From Stenotrophomonas indicatrix (GTDB lineage Bacteria > Pseudomonadota > Gammaproteobacteria > Xanthomonadales > Xanthomonadaceae), in assembly GCF_002750975.1 (NCBI RefSeq), contig NZ_PEJS01000001.1:868001-932000 (forward strand): a stretch of 64,000 bases of DNA. Direction: 5' to 3'. The notes below the pieces were generated by a model. That model was not told the origin of the DNA. It saw only the letters and a program-made list of their open reading frames with translations, and ran no database searches. Made by a program: the position numbers and the translations under genes. Numbering within the stretch: the first letter of the stretch is position 1; the number at the start of each line of letters is the position of its first letter. Positions 30,227-39,497 of this stretch are shown here, one piece after another.

Positions 30227-31177
30227 ATGGATGTGCTGCTCGCCAACCCGCGTGGTTTCTGTGCCGGTGTCGATCGTGCGATCGAGATCGTCAAGCGCGC
30301 GATCGAAACGCTGGGCGCGCCCATCTATGTCCGCCATGAAGTGGTGCACAACCGCTTCGTGGTCGATGACCTGAAGCAGCGCGGCGCGATCTTCGTCGAG
30401 GAGCTCGACGAAGTGCCGGACAACAACACCGTCATCTTCAGCGCCCATGGCGTGTCCCAGGCCGTGCGCCAGGAAGCGGAGCGGCGTGGCCTGAAAGTGT
30501 TCGATGCGACCTGTCCGCTGGTGACCAAGGTCCACTTCGAAGTCGCCCGTCACTGCCGTGCCGGCCGTGACGTCGTGCTGATCGGCCACGCCGGTCACCC
30601 GGAAGTGGAAGGCACCATGGGCCAGTGGAACCGCGAAGCGGGCACCGGCCAGATCTACCTGGTCGAGGACGTGGAGCAGGTGGCCACGTTGCACATCAAC
30701 CAGCCGGAAAACTTCGCCTACACCACCCAGACCACGCTGTCGGTGGATGACACGCGCGGCATCATCGATGCGCTGCGCGAGCGCTTCCCGGCGATGCAGG
30801 GCCCGAAGAACGACGACATCTGCTACGCCACGCAGAACCGACAGGACGCCGTGCGCGACCTGGCCAAGCGCTGCGACCTGGTGCTGGTGGTCGGTTCGCC
30901 GAACAGCTCCAATTCCAACCGCCTGAGCGAGCTGGCCCGCCGTGAAGGCGTGGAGAGCTACCTGATCGACGGTGCGCACGAGATCGACCCGGCGTGGGTG
31001 GTGGGCAAGCAGCATATCGGCGTGACCGCTGGTGCTTCCGCACCGCAGGTGCTGGTCGATGGCGTGCTGGCGCGTCTGGCCGAGCTGGGCGCGTCCGGTA
31101 TCGGTGAGCTGGACGGCGAGCCGGAATCGATGGTGTTCGCGCTGCCGAAGGAACTGCGCCTGCGCCTGATCGACTGA
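30227..31177 (+). CDS. ispH: 4-hydroxy-3-methylbut-2-enyl diphosphate reductase
   Basis: A 316-residue 4Fe-4S enzyme. It makes IPP and DMAPP from HMBPP in the last MEP-pathway step. The three cluster cysteines lie in [25 protein letters not shown] and [13 protein letters not shown]. Substrate-binding histidines lie in [12 protein letters not shown] and IGHAGHPEV; the catalytic glutamate is in [11 protein letters not shown]. It ends the ribF-ileS-lspA-ispH run, 27 bases after lspA, and is followed by palindromes that may terminate it. Confidence 0.97.
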   Translation: MDVLLANPRGFCAGVDRAIEIVKRAIETLGAPIYVRHEVVHNRFVVDDLKQRGAIFVEELDEVPDNNTVIFSAHGVSQAVRQEAERRGLKVFDATCPLVTKVHFEVARHCRAGRDVVLIGHAGHPEVEGTMGQWNREAGTGQIYLVEDVEQVATLHINQPENFAYTTQTTLSVDDTRGIIDALRERFPAMQGPKNDDICYATQNRQDAVRDLAKRCDLVLVVGSPNSSNSNRLSELARREGVESYLIDGAHEIDPAWVVGKQHIGVTAGASAPQVLVDGVLARLAELGASGIGELDGEPESMVFALPKELRLRLID

Positions 31178-31300
31178 CCGGCAGCGCTGCCGGTGGGAGC
31201 GAACCCTGGTTCGCACTGTCGGCTGTACGCCATCCACGCGTGGCGTGGATCTACCCGGTACTGCTCTGCCTTCCAGCAGATCCACGCCATGCGTGGATGC
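31177..31300. repeat. Cluster of four short palindromes after ispH
   Basis: In order: accggcagcgctgccggt (31177-31194, perfect, including the last base of the ispH stop); gcgaacc-ct-ggttcgc (31199-31214); catccacgcgtggcgtggat(ctacc) (31231-31255); and agatccacgccatgcgtgga(tgc) (31279-31301). The last two belong to a gtagatccacgcc-type family repeated near 54.95 kb and 63.54 kb. They fill most of the 257-bp gap before the M61 peptidase gene. Confidence 0.75.
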
Positions 31301-31434
31301 TGCCAGTCTTCGCCAACGCTCCGATGAGGCTTTGCCGCATCTGGTCGATGCGCCACTGACCATGACCTTCGGCCATGGGGCTCGGCACCTCACAGGCCTA
31401 GCATCGGGGAATCCTTTGCTGCTGGAAGTTGCCG

Positions 31435-33318
31435 ATGAAAACCCGTGCCCTGGTGATGTCCGTGCTGTTCGCGCTGGCGGCTACGCCCGCGCTGGCGCAG
31501 ACTCCGCCACCGGGTGATGCCGCCGCCCCCGGCCTGCTGCGCATCGACGTCGATGCACGCGACCTGGCCCGGCGCATCTTCAAGGTGACCGCCACCGTAC
31601 CGGCCAAGCCCGGCCCGATGACCCTGCTGTACCCGCAGTGGATTCCCGGCAACCATTCGCCCACCGGCCCGATCGACAAGCTGGCCGGCCTGCGCGTCAC
31701 TGCCAACGGCAAGCCGCTGGCCTGGCAGCGCGACCAGTTCAACGTGTATGCGTTCAAGGTGGACGTGCCGGCGGGCGTGAGCGAGATCGTCGCCCACTTC
31801 GATTTCCTGTCTTCGCAGGGCGGCAGCCAGGGCCGGGTGGTGATGACCCCGGAAATGCTCAACCTGCAGTGGAACGCCAACTCGCTGTATCCGGCCGGCG
31901 TGGACGCGCGCAACCTGCAGGCGCAGGCCAGCGTGACCCTGCCCAAGGACTGGGCCTACGCGACTGCACTGGAAACCGCACGCCGCGATGGCGACACCGT
32001 GGTGTTCAAACCGATTTCCTATGACCACCTGGTCGATTCGCCGCTGTTTGCCGGTGAGCATCACCAGCGCATCGACCTCGACCCGGGCGCGAAGGCGCCG
32101 GTACATCTGAACGTGTTCGCCGACGATGCCAAATCGCTGAAGCCGACCGACGCGCAGCTGAAGGCGCACCGTGCGCTGGTGCAGCAGGCGGACAAGCTGT
32201 ACGGCGCGCGCCACTACGACCACTACGAATTCCTGCTTGCCCTGACCGATCGCCTCGGCGGCATTGGCCTGGAACACCATCGCTCCAGCGAGAACAGCGC
32301 CGACCCGGGCTACTTCACCGAGTGGGACAGCGACGCGTGGATGCGCGACCTGCTGCCGCATGAGTACACCCACTCGTGGAATGGCAAGTACCGTCGCGGT
32401 GCCGACCTGGCCACGGCCAACTTCAATACGCCGATGGGCGACAGCCTGTTGTGGGTGTACGAAGGGCAGACCCAGTTCTGGGGCCAGGTACTGGCCGCAC
32501 GTTCGGGGCTGTGGTCCAGCGAGCAGGCGCGCGACATGCTGGCCAATGTGGCGGCCACCTATGATCGTGGTCGCCCAGGCCTGGCCTGGCGACCGCTGCA
32601 GGACACCACCAACGATCCGACCATCGCGCAGCGTCGCACCCTGCCGTACCGCAACTACCAGATGAGCGAGGACTACTACTCCGGCGGGCAGATGCTGTGG
32701 CTGGAGGTGGAGGGCAAGCTGCGTGGGCTGACCGGCAACCGGCGCAGCCTGGATGACTTCGCGCGTGCCTTCTTCGGCGTCGGCAACGGCGATTGGGACG
32801 TCAATCCGTACACCTTCGATGACGTGGTGGCGACCCTCAACGGCATCGCGCCGTACGACTGGGCGAGCTTCCTGCGCCAGCGCCTGGATGGGCACGGATC
32901 GTTGACCGGTGGCCTGGAACTGGCGGGCTGGAAGCTGGTCTACCGCGATGCGCCCAACGAGGCCTACAAGGCGCAGGAAAAGCGCGCGAAGGCAGCGCTG
33001 CTGGCCTACTCGCTGGGAGCGACGGTGCTCGACAGTGGCGTTGTCGGTGATGTGGTCTGGGACAGCCCGGCATTCAATGCCGGCCTGGCACCGGGCATGA
33101 AGGTGATCGCCGTTGGTGGCCGCGAATACAGCAGCCAGCGCTTGAAGGATGCGGTGGCTGCAGCCGCCAATGACAAGGCCCCGGTCACGCTGCTGGTCAA
33201 GCAGTTCGACCGCATCGACACGATGAAGATCGACTACCACGGTGGCCTGCAGTATCCGGTGCTGGAGCGCATCGCCGGCCGCCCGGATCGCCTTGCAGAG
33301 CTGTGGAAGGCACGATGA
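31435..33318 (+). CDS. Secreted M61-family metallopeptidase with PDZ domain
   Basis: A 627-residue exported protease of the glycyl-aminopeptidase (M61) family. A signal peptide is clear (ALVMSVLFALAATPALAQ). The N-terminal beta domain has LLYPQWIPGNHSPTGPIDKL. The zinc site HExxH is in LLPHEYTHSWNGKYRRGADL, with the third ligand and family signature in SLLWVYEGQTQFWGQVLA. A C-terminal PDZ-like domain (~residues 500-600) has VVWDSPAFNAGLAPGMKVIA. The ATG is preferred over a TTG two codons earlier. The stop overlaps the next gene as ATGA. Confidence 0.93.
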   Translation: MKTRALVMSVLFALAATPALAQTPPPGDAAAPGLLRIDVDARDLARRIFKVTATVPAKPGPMTLLYPQWIPGNHSPTGPIDKLAGLRVTANGKPLAWQRDQFNVYAFKVDVPAGVSEIVAHFDFLSSQGGSQGRVVMTPEMLNLQWNANSLYPAGVDARNLQAQASVTLPKDWAYATALETARRDGDTVVFKPISYDHLVDSPLFAGEHHQRIDLDPGAKAPVHLNVFADDAKSLKPTDAQLKAHRALVQQADKLYGARHYDHYEFLLALTDRLGGIGLEHHRSSENSADPGYFTEWDSDAWMRDLLPHEYTHSWNGKYRRGADLATANFNTPMGDSLLWVYEGQTQFWGQVLAARSGLWSSEQARDMLANVAATYDRGRPGLAWRPLQDTTNDPTIAQRRTLPYRNYQMSEDYYSGGQMLWLEVEGKLRGLTGNRRSLDDFARAFFGVGNGDWDVNPYTFDDVVATLNGIAPYDWASFLRQRLDGHGSLTGGLELAGWKLVYRDAPNEAYKAQEKRAKAALLAYSLGATVLDSGVVGDVVWDSPAFNAGLAPGMKVIAVGGREYSSQRLKDAVAAAANDKAPVTLLVKQFDRIDTMKIDYHGGLQYPVLERIAGRPDRLAELWKAR

Positions 33319-33980
33319 AGCTGCGCACGCGCGATGGGTTGATCCTGGTGGTGGCCGTGCTGGCCATCATCGGCGCCTACCTGGACGGCGACGGGCGCTG
33401 GCTGCACTGGTTGGCCAAGCCGGCGACCACGCTGCTGATCGCCGCGATCGCCTGGCAGGCGCGGCCGGCGGGCGATGCGTTCTACCGGCGTGCGGTGCTG
33501 GCCGGCATGCTGTTGTCCTGTGCAGGTGATATCGCGCTGATGCTGCCGATCGACGCGTTCGTGCCAGGCCTGGTGGCCTTCCTGCTGGCGCACCTGTGCT
33601 ACATCGCCGCGTTCCGTGCCGGCCTGCGCGCGGGCCGCGGATTGCTCGCTGCCTTCGTGCTGCTTGCCGCATTCGCTTCGATCAACGTCACCGGCCTGTG
33701 GCCGCATCTACCGCTGCCGATGCGCGTTCCGGTGCTGGCCTATGTCGTGGTGCTGGCGCTGATGGCAGTGCTGGCACTGGCCCGCTACTGGAAGCGGCCA
33801 CACGTCGACGCACTGGAAGCGGGCAGCGCGCGTTGGGCTGCCGCTGGCGCACTGCTGTTCGTGGCCAGTGATTCCCTGCTGGCGTGGGATCGCTTCGGCG
33901 GTGGCCTGCCGATGGCCAGCCTGCTGGTGCTGTCCACCTACTACGCTGCGCAGTACGCCATCGCCCGCTCGGTGAGATAG
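33315..33980 (+). CDS. YhhN-family (lysoplasmalogenase-like) membrane protein
   Basis: A 221-residue protein with about eight hydrophobic segments, of the YhhN/TMEM86 family. Typical motifs: KPATTLLIAAIAWQA (first conserved K-P), LSCAGDIALMLP (G-D), FLLAHLCYIAAF (H-x2-Y) and ALLFVASDSLLAWDRF (S-D-x2-L). Eukaryotic members hydrolyse lysoplasmalogens; the bacterial substrate is not certain. It overlaps the M61 gene (ATGA) and is convergent with the next gene, eight bases away. Confidence 0.88.
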   Translation: MKLRTRDGLILVVAVLAIIGAYLDGDGRWLHWLAKPATTLLIAAIAWQARPAGDAFYRRAVLAGMLLSCAGDIALMLPIDAFVPGLVAFLLAHLCYIAAFRAGLRAGRGLLAAFVLLAAFASINVTGLWPHLPLPMRVPVLAYVVVLALMAVLALARYWKRPHVDALEAGSARWAAAGALLFVASDSLLAWDRFGGGLPMASLLVLSTYYAAQYAIARSVR

Positions 33981-33988
33981 CCCTTTTT

Positions 33989-34693
33989 CTACTGCAGGTT
34001 GCCCTTGGCGTCGTAGCGCAGGCGTACGGTCTGGCGGTCGCCGGCTACTTCATCCGGTAGCCACACCAGCTTGCCGCCCTTGCGGATGACCACATACACA
34101 TGGCCGACGTCGGCGGGCGTGCGCATCAGTGCATTGCGCTGTTGCTGCAGGGCCTGCGTCACCCGTGGTACGGCATCGAAATCGATGTTGGCCAGTGCAG
34201 TGCTGCTGCGGCGCAGGGTGATGGTCGGCGCGAACTGGTGCGGATTCACCGCATCGCCCTTGCGCCATTGTCCACGTTGGTAGTGATAACTATCCACGTG
34301 GCCCGGCTGCTGTGGATCGACCAGGTCGATGTCGATGCGGCCGTCGTCATGGAAGTGGATGCTGTGGAAAACGACCAGGCGTTCGCCGGCCAGTCCGGGC
34401 ATCGCCTCCAGCGCCTGCCGTGCCACCTGCAGGCGCTCGCTGTCGAGCAGCAGGTTCGGCCGCGCGCGCCTTGGCAGCGGCATCGGTTCGGGCGCCGCCC
34501 GTGGCGTTGCGATGGCCGCCGTTCGCAACGGTTGTTCCCATGGGTCTTGTTGCATCGCATCCGCAGGCACGGTCGATGCGGCACCACGCAGGGTCGCGTT
34601 GACGGTCTGCAATGCGCCGCCCGCCGTGGCGGCACCGGCCAGGGCCAGCACTACGCCAGCAAAGACCAGCGGCGTGGACACGGGCCGCTTCAC
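33989..34693 (-). CDS. Hypothetical exported protein
   Basis: A 234-residue protein with an N-terminal hydrophobic signal or anchor (LVFAGVVLALAGAATAGGAL) and a proline/alanine-rich linker. It then has a soluble domain with FHSIHFHDDGRIDIDLVDPQ and HVYVVIRKGGKLVWLPDEVA. The family is not recognised. The start is a GTG that overlaps the stop of the upstream membrane-protein gene (GTGA), so the two are one unit. Possibly a periplasmic partner of that membrane protein. Confidence 0.75.
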   Translation of the reverse strand: MKRPVSTPLVFAGVVLALAGAATAGGALQTVNATLRGAASTVPADAMQQDPWEQPLRTAAIATPRAAPEPMPLPRRARPNLLLDSERLQVARQALEAMPGLAGERLVVFHSIHFHDDGRIDIDLVDPQQPGHVDSYHYQRGQWRKGDAVNPHQFAPTITLRRSSTALANIDFDAVPRVTQALQQQRNALMRTPADVGHVYVVIRKGGKLVWLPDEVAGDRQTVRLRYDAKGNLQ

Positions 34694-35658
34694 GGCTGCT
34701 CCATGCGCACGCTGCGGCGATCATCCGGGTCGTAGAGGATGTCGACCTGCCCGCGTGGAATGTTGGCCAGTTCGAGCAGCGCAACGAAGCGGCGCACGCT
34801 GGCCTGCTGCACGTTGCCCTCGCGGTCGAGATATTCCAGCTTGAACTCGACCTGCGGTTGTTCGTTGACGTAGGTGCCGGTCTGGCGCACGTCGAGCACC
34901 TGCGCTTCGGCGCCGATACCACGGTACTTGAGCGCTTCGCCGCGCGCGTCGATCTGCAGTGTGCCGGCCAGCAGGCGCGCCAGCAGACGCAGGCCGATCA
35001 GGTAGCCGCACAGCACCAGCGGGCAGACCAGCAGCGGATGGCCGAAGCCCAGGAACGTCCAGCCCAGTCCATCGCTCTGCAGGCGATAGGCCATGACGTA
35101 CGCGGCAGCCACCACGACAATGCCGATCAGGCCGCCGATGCCGCGGCGCCACAGGCTGGCGCGGTCCAGTTCCGGTTGCGATCCTGCCAGCATCAGGTTG
35201 GGCGCGGGGCCGGGTGTAGGGCTGAGCAGCACCTCCAGCGGGCTGCCCACGGTGAAGCGCTGCAGCTGTGGCTTGCTGTCGACCACGACCAGCGTTTCGG
35301 TGATCGGGGTGCCGGACAGATTGTCGAAGGCCAGCTGCAGCCGCCACTGCGCGAAGCCGCGCACCTGCACGCCGGTCTGTTCGGCCTGCTCGATGCGTGC
35401 GCTGCGTGGCGTGCCGTCGGCCAGGATGCCGCGCACACGTTGCAACGCACGGGGTGGCGCCAGCAGCAGGTAATGCAGGAAGGCGTACAGCAGCACCAGC
35501 CATAGCGTCAGCGACGTCGCCAGCAGGGCCAGTGCCAGCCAGGGCGCGCTGCGGTCGCCCGCTTCCAGCGGCCAGCTGGTGCCGAAGTAGAGCAGGCAGG
35601 GGAAGGGCAGCGCGAAGAACAGCATGAGCGCTCCCAGGAACCAGAGGTAGGCTTTCAT
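34690..35658 (-). CDS. Hypothetical membrane protein (DUF3592-like)
   Basis: A 322-residue protein with two N-terminal transmembrane helices (LGALMLFFALPFPCLLYFG and LALALLATSLTLWLVLLYAF) and two more in the middle (GGLIGIVVVAAAYVMAY; LLVCPLVLCGYLIGLRLLA). Two similar beta-rich domains, each of the form ADGTPRSARIEQAEQTGVQV / YVNEQPQVEFKLEYLD, flank the central helices. They resemble DUF3592-type repeats, suggesting an internal duplication. Function unknown. Operon with the exported protein downstream. Confidence 0.72.
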   Translation of the reverse strand: MKAYLWFLGALMLFFALPFPCLLYFGTSWPLEAGDRSAPWLALALLATSLTLWLVLLYAFLHYLLLAPPRALQRVRGILADGTPRSARIEQAEQTGVQVRGFAQWRLQLAFDNLSGTPITETLVVVDSKPQLQRFTVGSPLEVLLSPTPGPAPNLMLAGSQPELDRASLWRRGIGGLIGIVVVAAAYVMAYRLQSDGLGWTFLGFGHPLLVCPLVLCGYLIGLRLLARLLAGTLQIDARGEALKYRGIGAEAQVLDVRQTGTYVNEQPQVEFKLEYLDREGNVQQASVRRFVALLELANIPRGQVDILYDPDDRRSVRMEQP

Positions 35659-35703
35659 GACTCGCCTTCGACGCCGTGGAACAGGCGGCGTAGGGTACTA
35701 CGC

Positions 35704-38517
35704 TCAGCGGAATTGCAGGGTCAGCAGGAAGTAGCGCCCGAGTGGATCGTCCAGCCCGGGCATCTGCCCGCCGCTGCCGACCAGGTGGTTCACCGGCCGC
35801 GTATCAAGCAGGTTGTGCACGTCCAGTGCGGCAATCACGCGCGGGCTCAGCCGCCGCGCCAGATGCAGGTTCCAGCGCAGCTGCGCCGGGTTCATGCAAC
35901 GGCCCTGGTCATGCTGCTCCTGCGCGCACGCTTCACCGGCCAGCCATGCGCGGGTGCGGCCGACGCGGTTGCCTCGCAGGGCGATGTCCCAGGACGGGTT
36001 CTGCCACTGTACGTTGAGGATGCCCGCGTTCGCCGGCGTGGCATGCCCGCGCAGGTCCACCGATTCGCCATGGCCGCGATCACGACGCAGCTCCTGCTGT
36101 TTCAACGCATCCAGCGAGAACAGCCACTGCCCGTTGCGGCCGGTATCCACCCGGTACTCGCCACGCAGGACCCAGTTGCGCGAGGTGGTGCGGCCGATGT
36201 TGTCGAATGACAGGCGAAGATCACGCAGACGACCCTGCTCATCCAGTTCCCAGGTGCCGGGATTCCACAGGGCATCGCTGGGTTGCAGGGCGAGGATCTC
36301 GTTGCGCAGTTCGACGATGTTGTGGGTCAGTGACAGCGAGAACGCATCGTTGGGTGTCCAGCTGGCGGCCAGCGAGTGGCTGCGCGAGGTCTCGGCTTTC
36401 AGCCCATCGTTCTCCATCACCTCCACTTCCACCGCGCAGCCGCCATCGCGCAGCGGGCGCGCGCACGGCGGCAGGGACTCCGAGGCGGGCAGGCCATACA
36501 GGCCGAAGTAGCCCGGTGGCCGCCGGCGCTCGAAGATGCTGGGAGCGCGGTAGCCGCGGCCACTGGCCAGCAGGAACGACCAGTGCGGGCTGGGGCTCCA
36601 GCGCAGGCCGGCACGCGGCGAAAACGCAGTGTCACCGCCATCGCGGTCCAGTCGCGCGGCCACGTCCAGGCGCAGTGTCGGCGTCAACGGCAGGCCCACT
36701 TCGGCGTAAGCGGCGTTGCTCTGCCGCGACAGCCGGCGTTGCTCCATCGGCAGTCCCAGCGCCAGCTCGCCCTTGCCCAGCAGCGGATCGGGCAGCGAGG
36801 TCCAGCGCTCGCGGCGCAGATCGATACCAGTGGCCAGTTGTGCTGCACCGCCGGGCAGTGTCATCAGGGTGCGCTGCATGCCCCACCAGCCCTGCCACTG
36901 CTCGGTACGTCCGCGGTTGTGGATGGCCGGGAACAGCTCCTCTGCCAGCCCCGCCGGCAGGGTGGAAAACCCGGGCAGGAAGTCCAGCGTGCGTGCTGCT
37001 TCCAGCAGGCGTTCGCTGCGCACGGTGCCTTCGGTGCGCAGGTCCACCTGGCTGCGCTGCGCGCTGAGGCCAGCATCCCAACTGCGGCCGGCGCGCTCAC
37101 GGCCCATGCCGAAACTGATGTCGCCTTCGGTGGCATGCACGCGCGGGCGCACTTCGCCGCCTTCCTGCAGGACCACGTTGAGGATCGCGCCACGGCTGAA
37201 ATTGAGGGCGACGGCGGTCGGGCCCAGCTCGAAACGCTGGCGGTTGTGGCTGGCGCGTGCTTCCACGTAGGCGTAGCGTCCGTCACCGCGCTCGTGGCGA
37301 TAACGCAGGTAGCCGGACAGCGTTTCCGACGCCGGTTGCAGCGAGCGCGGGCGTGCGTTGTCGAACCAGCAGCCGTCGTCTTCGCTCTGCAATGGCGGAT
37401 GGCACTGCGTGGCCGGGTAGTAGTCGCCGTTGGGCATGATCAGCCCGATCGGGTACAGCGATGTTTCCGCATGCCAGTCGCGCTGGTCGCCGGCCACATG
37501 CTGCAGACGATGCAGATCGATGCCGGCGAACCAGCGGTCGCCGCCTTCGCGCACGCCGCCGGTGGCTGCCTGCACACGGTACTGATCGCCATCGCCACGG
37601 CTGCTGACACCCGATTGCAGCGTGGCTTCCGGTCCCTCGGCCTGGTCACGCAGAATGATGTTGACCACGCCGGACATCGCATCGGCGCCGTAGATGGCCG
37701 ATGCACCGCCACGCACCAGCTCGATGCGCTCGACGAAGCTGAGCGGAATGCCTCCCAGATCGGTCAGCCCGCCTTCCTCCAGCGACACCATCGGATAACG
37801 CGGCAGGCGCCGGCCGTTGACCAGGAACAGGGTCGCGCGCGGGCCCATGCCGTCCAGGCTGGTGGTGGCGGCCGCGCCGACCGGCAGGTACAGCGAGTCG
37901 CCGCTGCGCGAGGTGCTCAATGGCGGGTGGCCGTTCATGCCGGGCAGGTGGCGCAACAGGTCGAACAGCGTGCCGTAGCCGCTGCGCAGGATGTCTTCGC
38001 GGTCGATCACCGTTACCGGCAGCGTGGTCTGCACGGAGGTGCGCGGCAAGCGGCTGCCGGTGACGTGGATCGGCGCCAGTTCCACCTGCACCGGCTTCGC
38101 TGGCGCGGGCGGCGGTGGCCGCCGTACCGGCTGCGCGACCACGGCGGGTGGGGCAGCGTGCCGGCGGACCACGAATCCGCCGCTGGGGGTCTGCAGGATA
38201 TTCACCGGCATGCCGGCGACGAGCTGCTTCAGTGCGGCGGCCGGCGCCAGCGAGCCGGCGACGCCGCCGGTGCGCAGGCCGGTCAGTTCACGTGCGTCGA
38301 ACACCAGGGCAATGCCACTCTGGCGTGCCCATTGCTGCAGGGCCGGCGGCAGGGCGCCGGGAGCGATACGGTAGTCGACCTGTCTGACGGCTTCTGCTGA
38401 CGCCGCCGTTGCCGCCACACCGGGCACCAGCACAACGCACAACAGGGCCTGCAGCAGACCCCAGCGCAGCACGTCCCAGCGCAGCACGTCCCAACGAAAC
38501 ACATCAGGCGCCGGCAT
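35704..38517 (-). CDS. TonB-dependent outer-membrane receptor with STN signalling domain
   Basis: A 937-residue FecA-type receptor. After a signal region an STN domain (about 45-120; VDYRIAPGALPPALQQWARQ and LVAGMPVNILQTPSGGFVV) is seen. A Pro-rich linker and TonB-box-like region follow, then the plug (LPVTVIDREDILRSGYGTLF; IELVRGGASAIYGADAMSGV) and a 22-strand barrel ending FLLTLQFR. STN domains signal substrate binding to the anti-sigma factor encoded just upstream. The plug resembles those of receptors for large organic ligands more than those of small siderophores; the ligand is unknown. The start MPAPDVF lies 11 bases after the FecR-like stop with GAGG upstream. Confidence 0.92.
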   Translation of the reverse strand: MPAPDVFRWDVLRWDVLRWGLLQALLCVVLVPGVAATAASAEAVRQVDYRIAPGALPPALQQWARQSGIALVFDARELTGLRTGGVAGSLAPAAALKQLVAGMPVNILQTPSGGFVVRRHAAPPAVVAQPVRRPPPPAPAKPVQVELAPIHVTGSRLPRTSVQTTLPVTVIDREDILRSGYGTLFDLLRHLPGMNGHPPLSTSRSGDSLYLPVGAAATTSLDGMGPRATLFLVNGRRLPRYPMVSLEEGGLTDLGGIPLSFVERIELVRGGASAIYGADAMSGVVNIILRDQAEGPEATLQSGVSSRGDGDQYRVQAATGGVREGGDRWFAGIDLHRLQHVAGDQRDWHAETSLYPIGLIMPNGDYYPATQCHPPLQSEDDGCWFDNARPRSLQPASETLSGYLRYRHERGDGRYAYVEARASHNRQRFELGPTAVALNFSRGAILNVVLQEGGEVRPRVHATEGDISFGMGRERAGRSWDAGLSAQRSQVDLRTEGTVRSERLLEAARTLDFLPGFSTLPAGLAEELFPAIHNRGRTEQWQGWWGMQRTLMTLPGGAAQLATGIDLRRERWTSLPDPLLGKGELALGLPMEQRRLSRQSNAAYAEVGLPLTPTLRLDVAARLDRDGGDTAFSPRAGLRWSPSPHWSFLLASGRGYRAPSIFERRRPPGYFGLYGLPASESLPPCARPLRDGGCAVEVEVMENDGLKAETSRSHSLAASWTPNDAFSLSLTHNIVELRNEILALQPSDALWNPGTWELDEQGRLRDLRLSFDNIGRTTSRNWVLRGEYRVDTGRNGQWLFSLDALKQQELRRDRGHGESVDLRGHATPANAGILNVQWQNPSWDIALRGNRVGRTRAWLAGEACAQEQHDQGRCMNPAQLRWNLHLARRLSPRVIAALDVHNLLDTRPVNHLVGSGGQMPGLDDPLGRYFLLTLQFR
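38460..38504 (-). repeat. 15-bp tandem repeat in the receptor signal region
   Basis: Two identical 15-bp units (38460-38474, 38475-38489) and one diverged unit (38490-38504) encode DVLRW, DVLRW and DVFRW at residues 5-19 of the TonB receptor. The unit keeps the frame, so copy changes would alter the signal-peptide n-region length, not switch expression off. Confidence 0.85.
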
Positions 38518-38528
38518 CGGCCGCCGCC

Positions 38529-39497
38529 TCAGTAGGTGCGGCGCAGTTCCAGCGCGCCATCCGAGCGCGGCTGGCCAGCAATGGACCACCCCAGTTCCAG
38601 GGCGGAAAGCAGTTCATGCGCGTCGCCTGCACGGAAGGTGCCGCTGACCGCGAGGTCGGCGATATCCGGGTCGGCGACCACCAGTGGCGTGCTGCCATAG
38701 CGGTTCATGCGCTCGACCACAGTGGCCAGGGGCGTGCCGTCGAACACCAGCCTGCCCTGCGGCCAAGCCTCGGCGGCGGCAGTCGAGGACAGCTGCGGGC
38801 CGGGTTGGATCTTGCCGGAGGCCAGGACCTGCAGCTGCTGGCCCGGCGAGAGCGTGTGCTGCGCACTGCCACTGGTGACTTCCACCACGCCTTCCAGCAG
38901 CGCGACCTCGACCCGGCCGTCAGCCAGGCGTTCAACCTGGAAGGTAGTGCCGATATCGCGGATCGAGCTGCCGCCGGCCTGCACCCGCAGCGAGCGCGAT
39001 GAAGGTTCGACCTGCAGCTGGATGCGACCGTGTTCCAGCGCCAGTTCGCGCTTGCGCCAGCCGAAGCGTGCGGTCAGCGTGGTGCCGGCGTCGAGCGTGG
39101 CGATGCTGCCATCGGCCAGGGTGCGCTGCTGCGGCAGCAGGCTGGCGTTGGCGTAGGTCAGCGGTGTGGGGTTGCCATCGGTGTACAGCATCCAGCCCAG
39201 GCCAACGGCCAGGCACACGCCTGCAGCGGCGGCGACACCGGGCAGCCAACGCCGCTGCGGCCGGCGTGCCGCACGCGCGGCGGCGGTGCGCAGCCACGGG
39301 TCGCTGGCCAGGCCGGCGCTGCGCTGGTGCAGCTTCTCGGCCTGCACCCACGCGCTGACATGTGCCGGATCCTCGGCCAACCAGTCCTCGAAGGACTGCC
39401 GTTCTTCGGCGCTGCAGTCGGGGGCGTCCAGCCGGGCCACCCAGGCGCTTGCGTGTTCAAAAAGCAACGTGTCATCCCTGTTGTCGTTGCGGATCAT
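38529..39497 (-). CDS. FecR-type anti-sigma factor
   Basis: A 322-residue inner-membrane anti-sigma regulator. The N-terminal cytoplasmic DUF4880-like part has ERQSFEDWLAEDPAHVSAWV. One transmembrane helix follows (LPGVAAAAGVCLAVGLGWML). The periplasmic FecR domain has RTLADGSIATLDAGTTLTAR, GGSSIRDIGTTFQVERLADG and VALLEGVVEVTSG. A C-terminal STN-interaction part ends the protein. Its ATG overlaps the sigma-factor stop (ATGA). It relays receptor occupancy to the sigma factor. Confidence 0.94.
   Translation of the reverse strand: MIRNDNRDDTLLFEHASAWVARLDAPDCSAEERQSFEDWLAEDPAHVSAWVQAEKLHQRSAGLASDPWLRTAAARAARRPQRRWLPGVAAAAGVCLAVGLGWMLYTDGNPTPLTYANASLLPQQRTLADGSIATLDAGTTLTARFGWRKRELALEHGRIQLQVEPSSRSLRVQAGGSSIRDIGTTFQVERLADGRVEVALLEGVVEVTSGSAQHTLSPGQQLQVLASGKIQPGPQLSSTAAAEAWPQGRLVFDGTPLATVVERMNRYGSTPLVVADPDIADLAVSGTFRAGDAHELLSALELGWSIAGQPRSDGALELRRTY

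Noticed and set aside
24211..31393. Very long minus-strand open frames (871, 967 and 795 codons) opposite murJ, ribF, ileS, lspA and ispH
   Set aside because: They mirror well-known genes on the plus strand; their His/Gln/Arg-rich composition is typical of antisense frames in GC-rich DNA.
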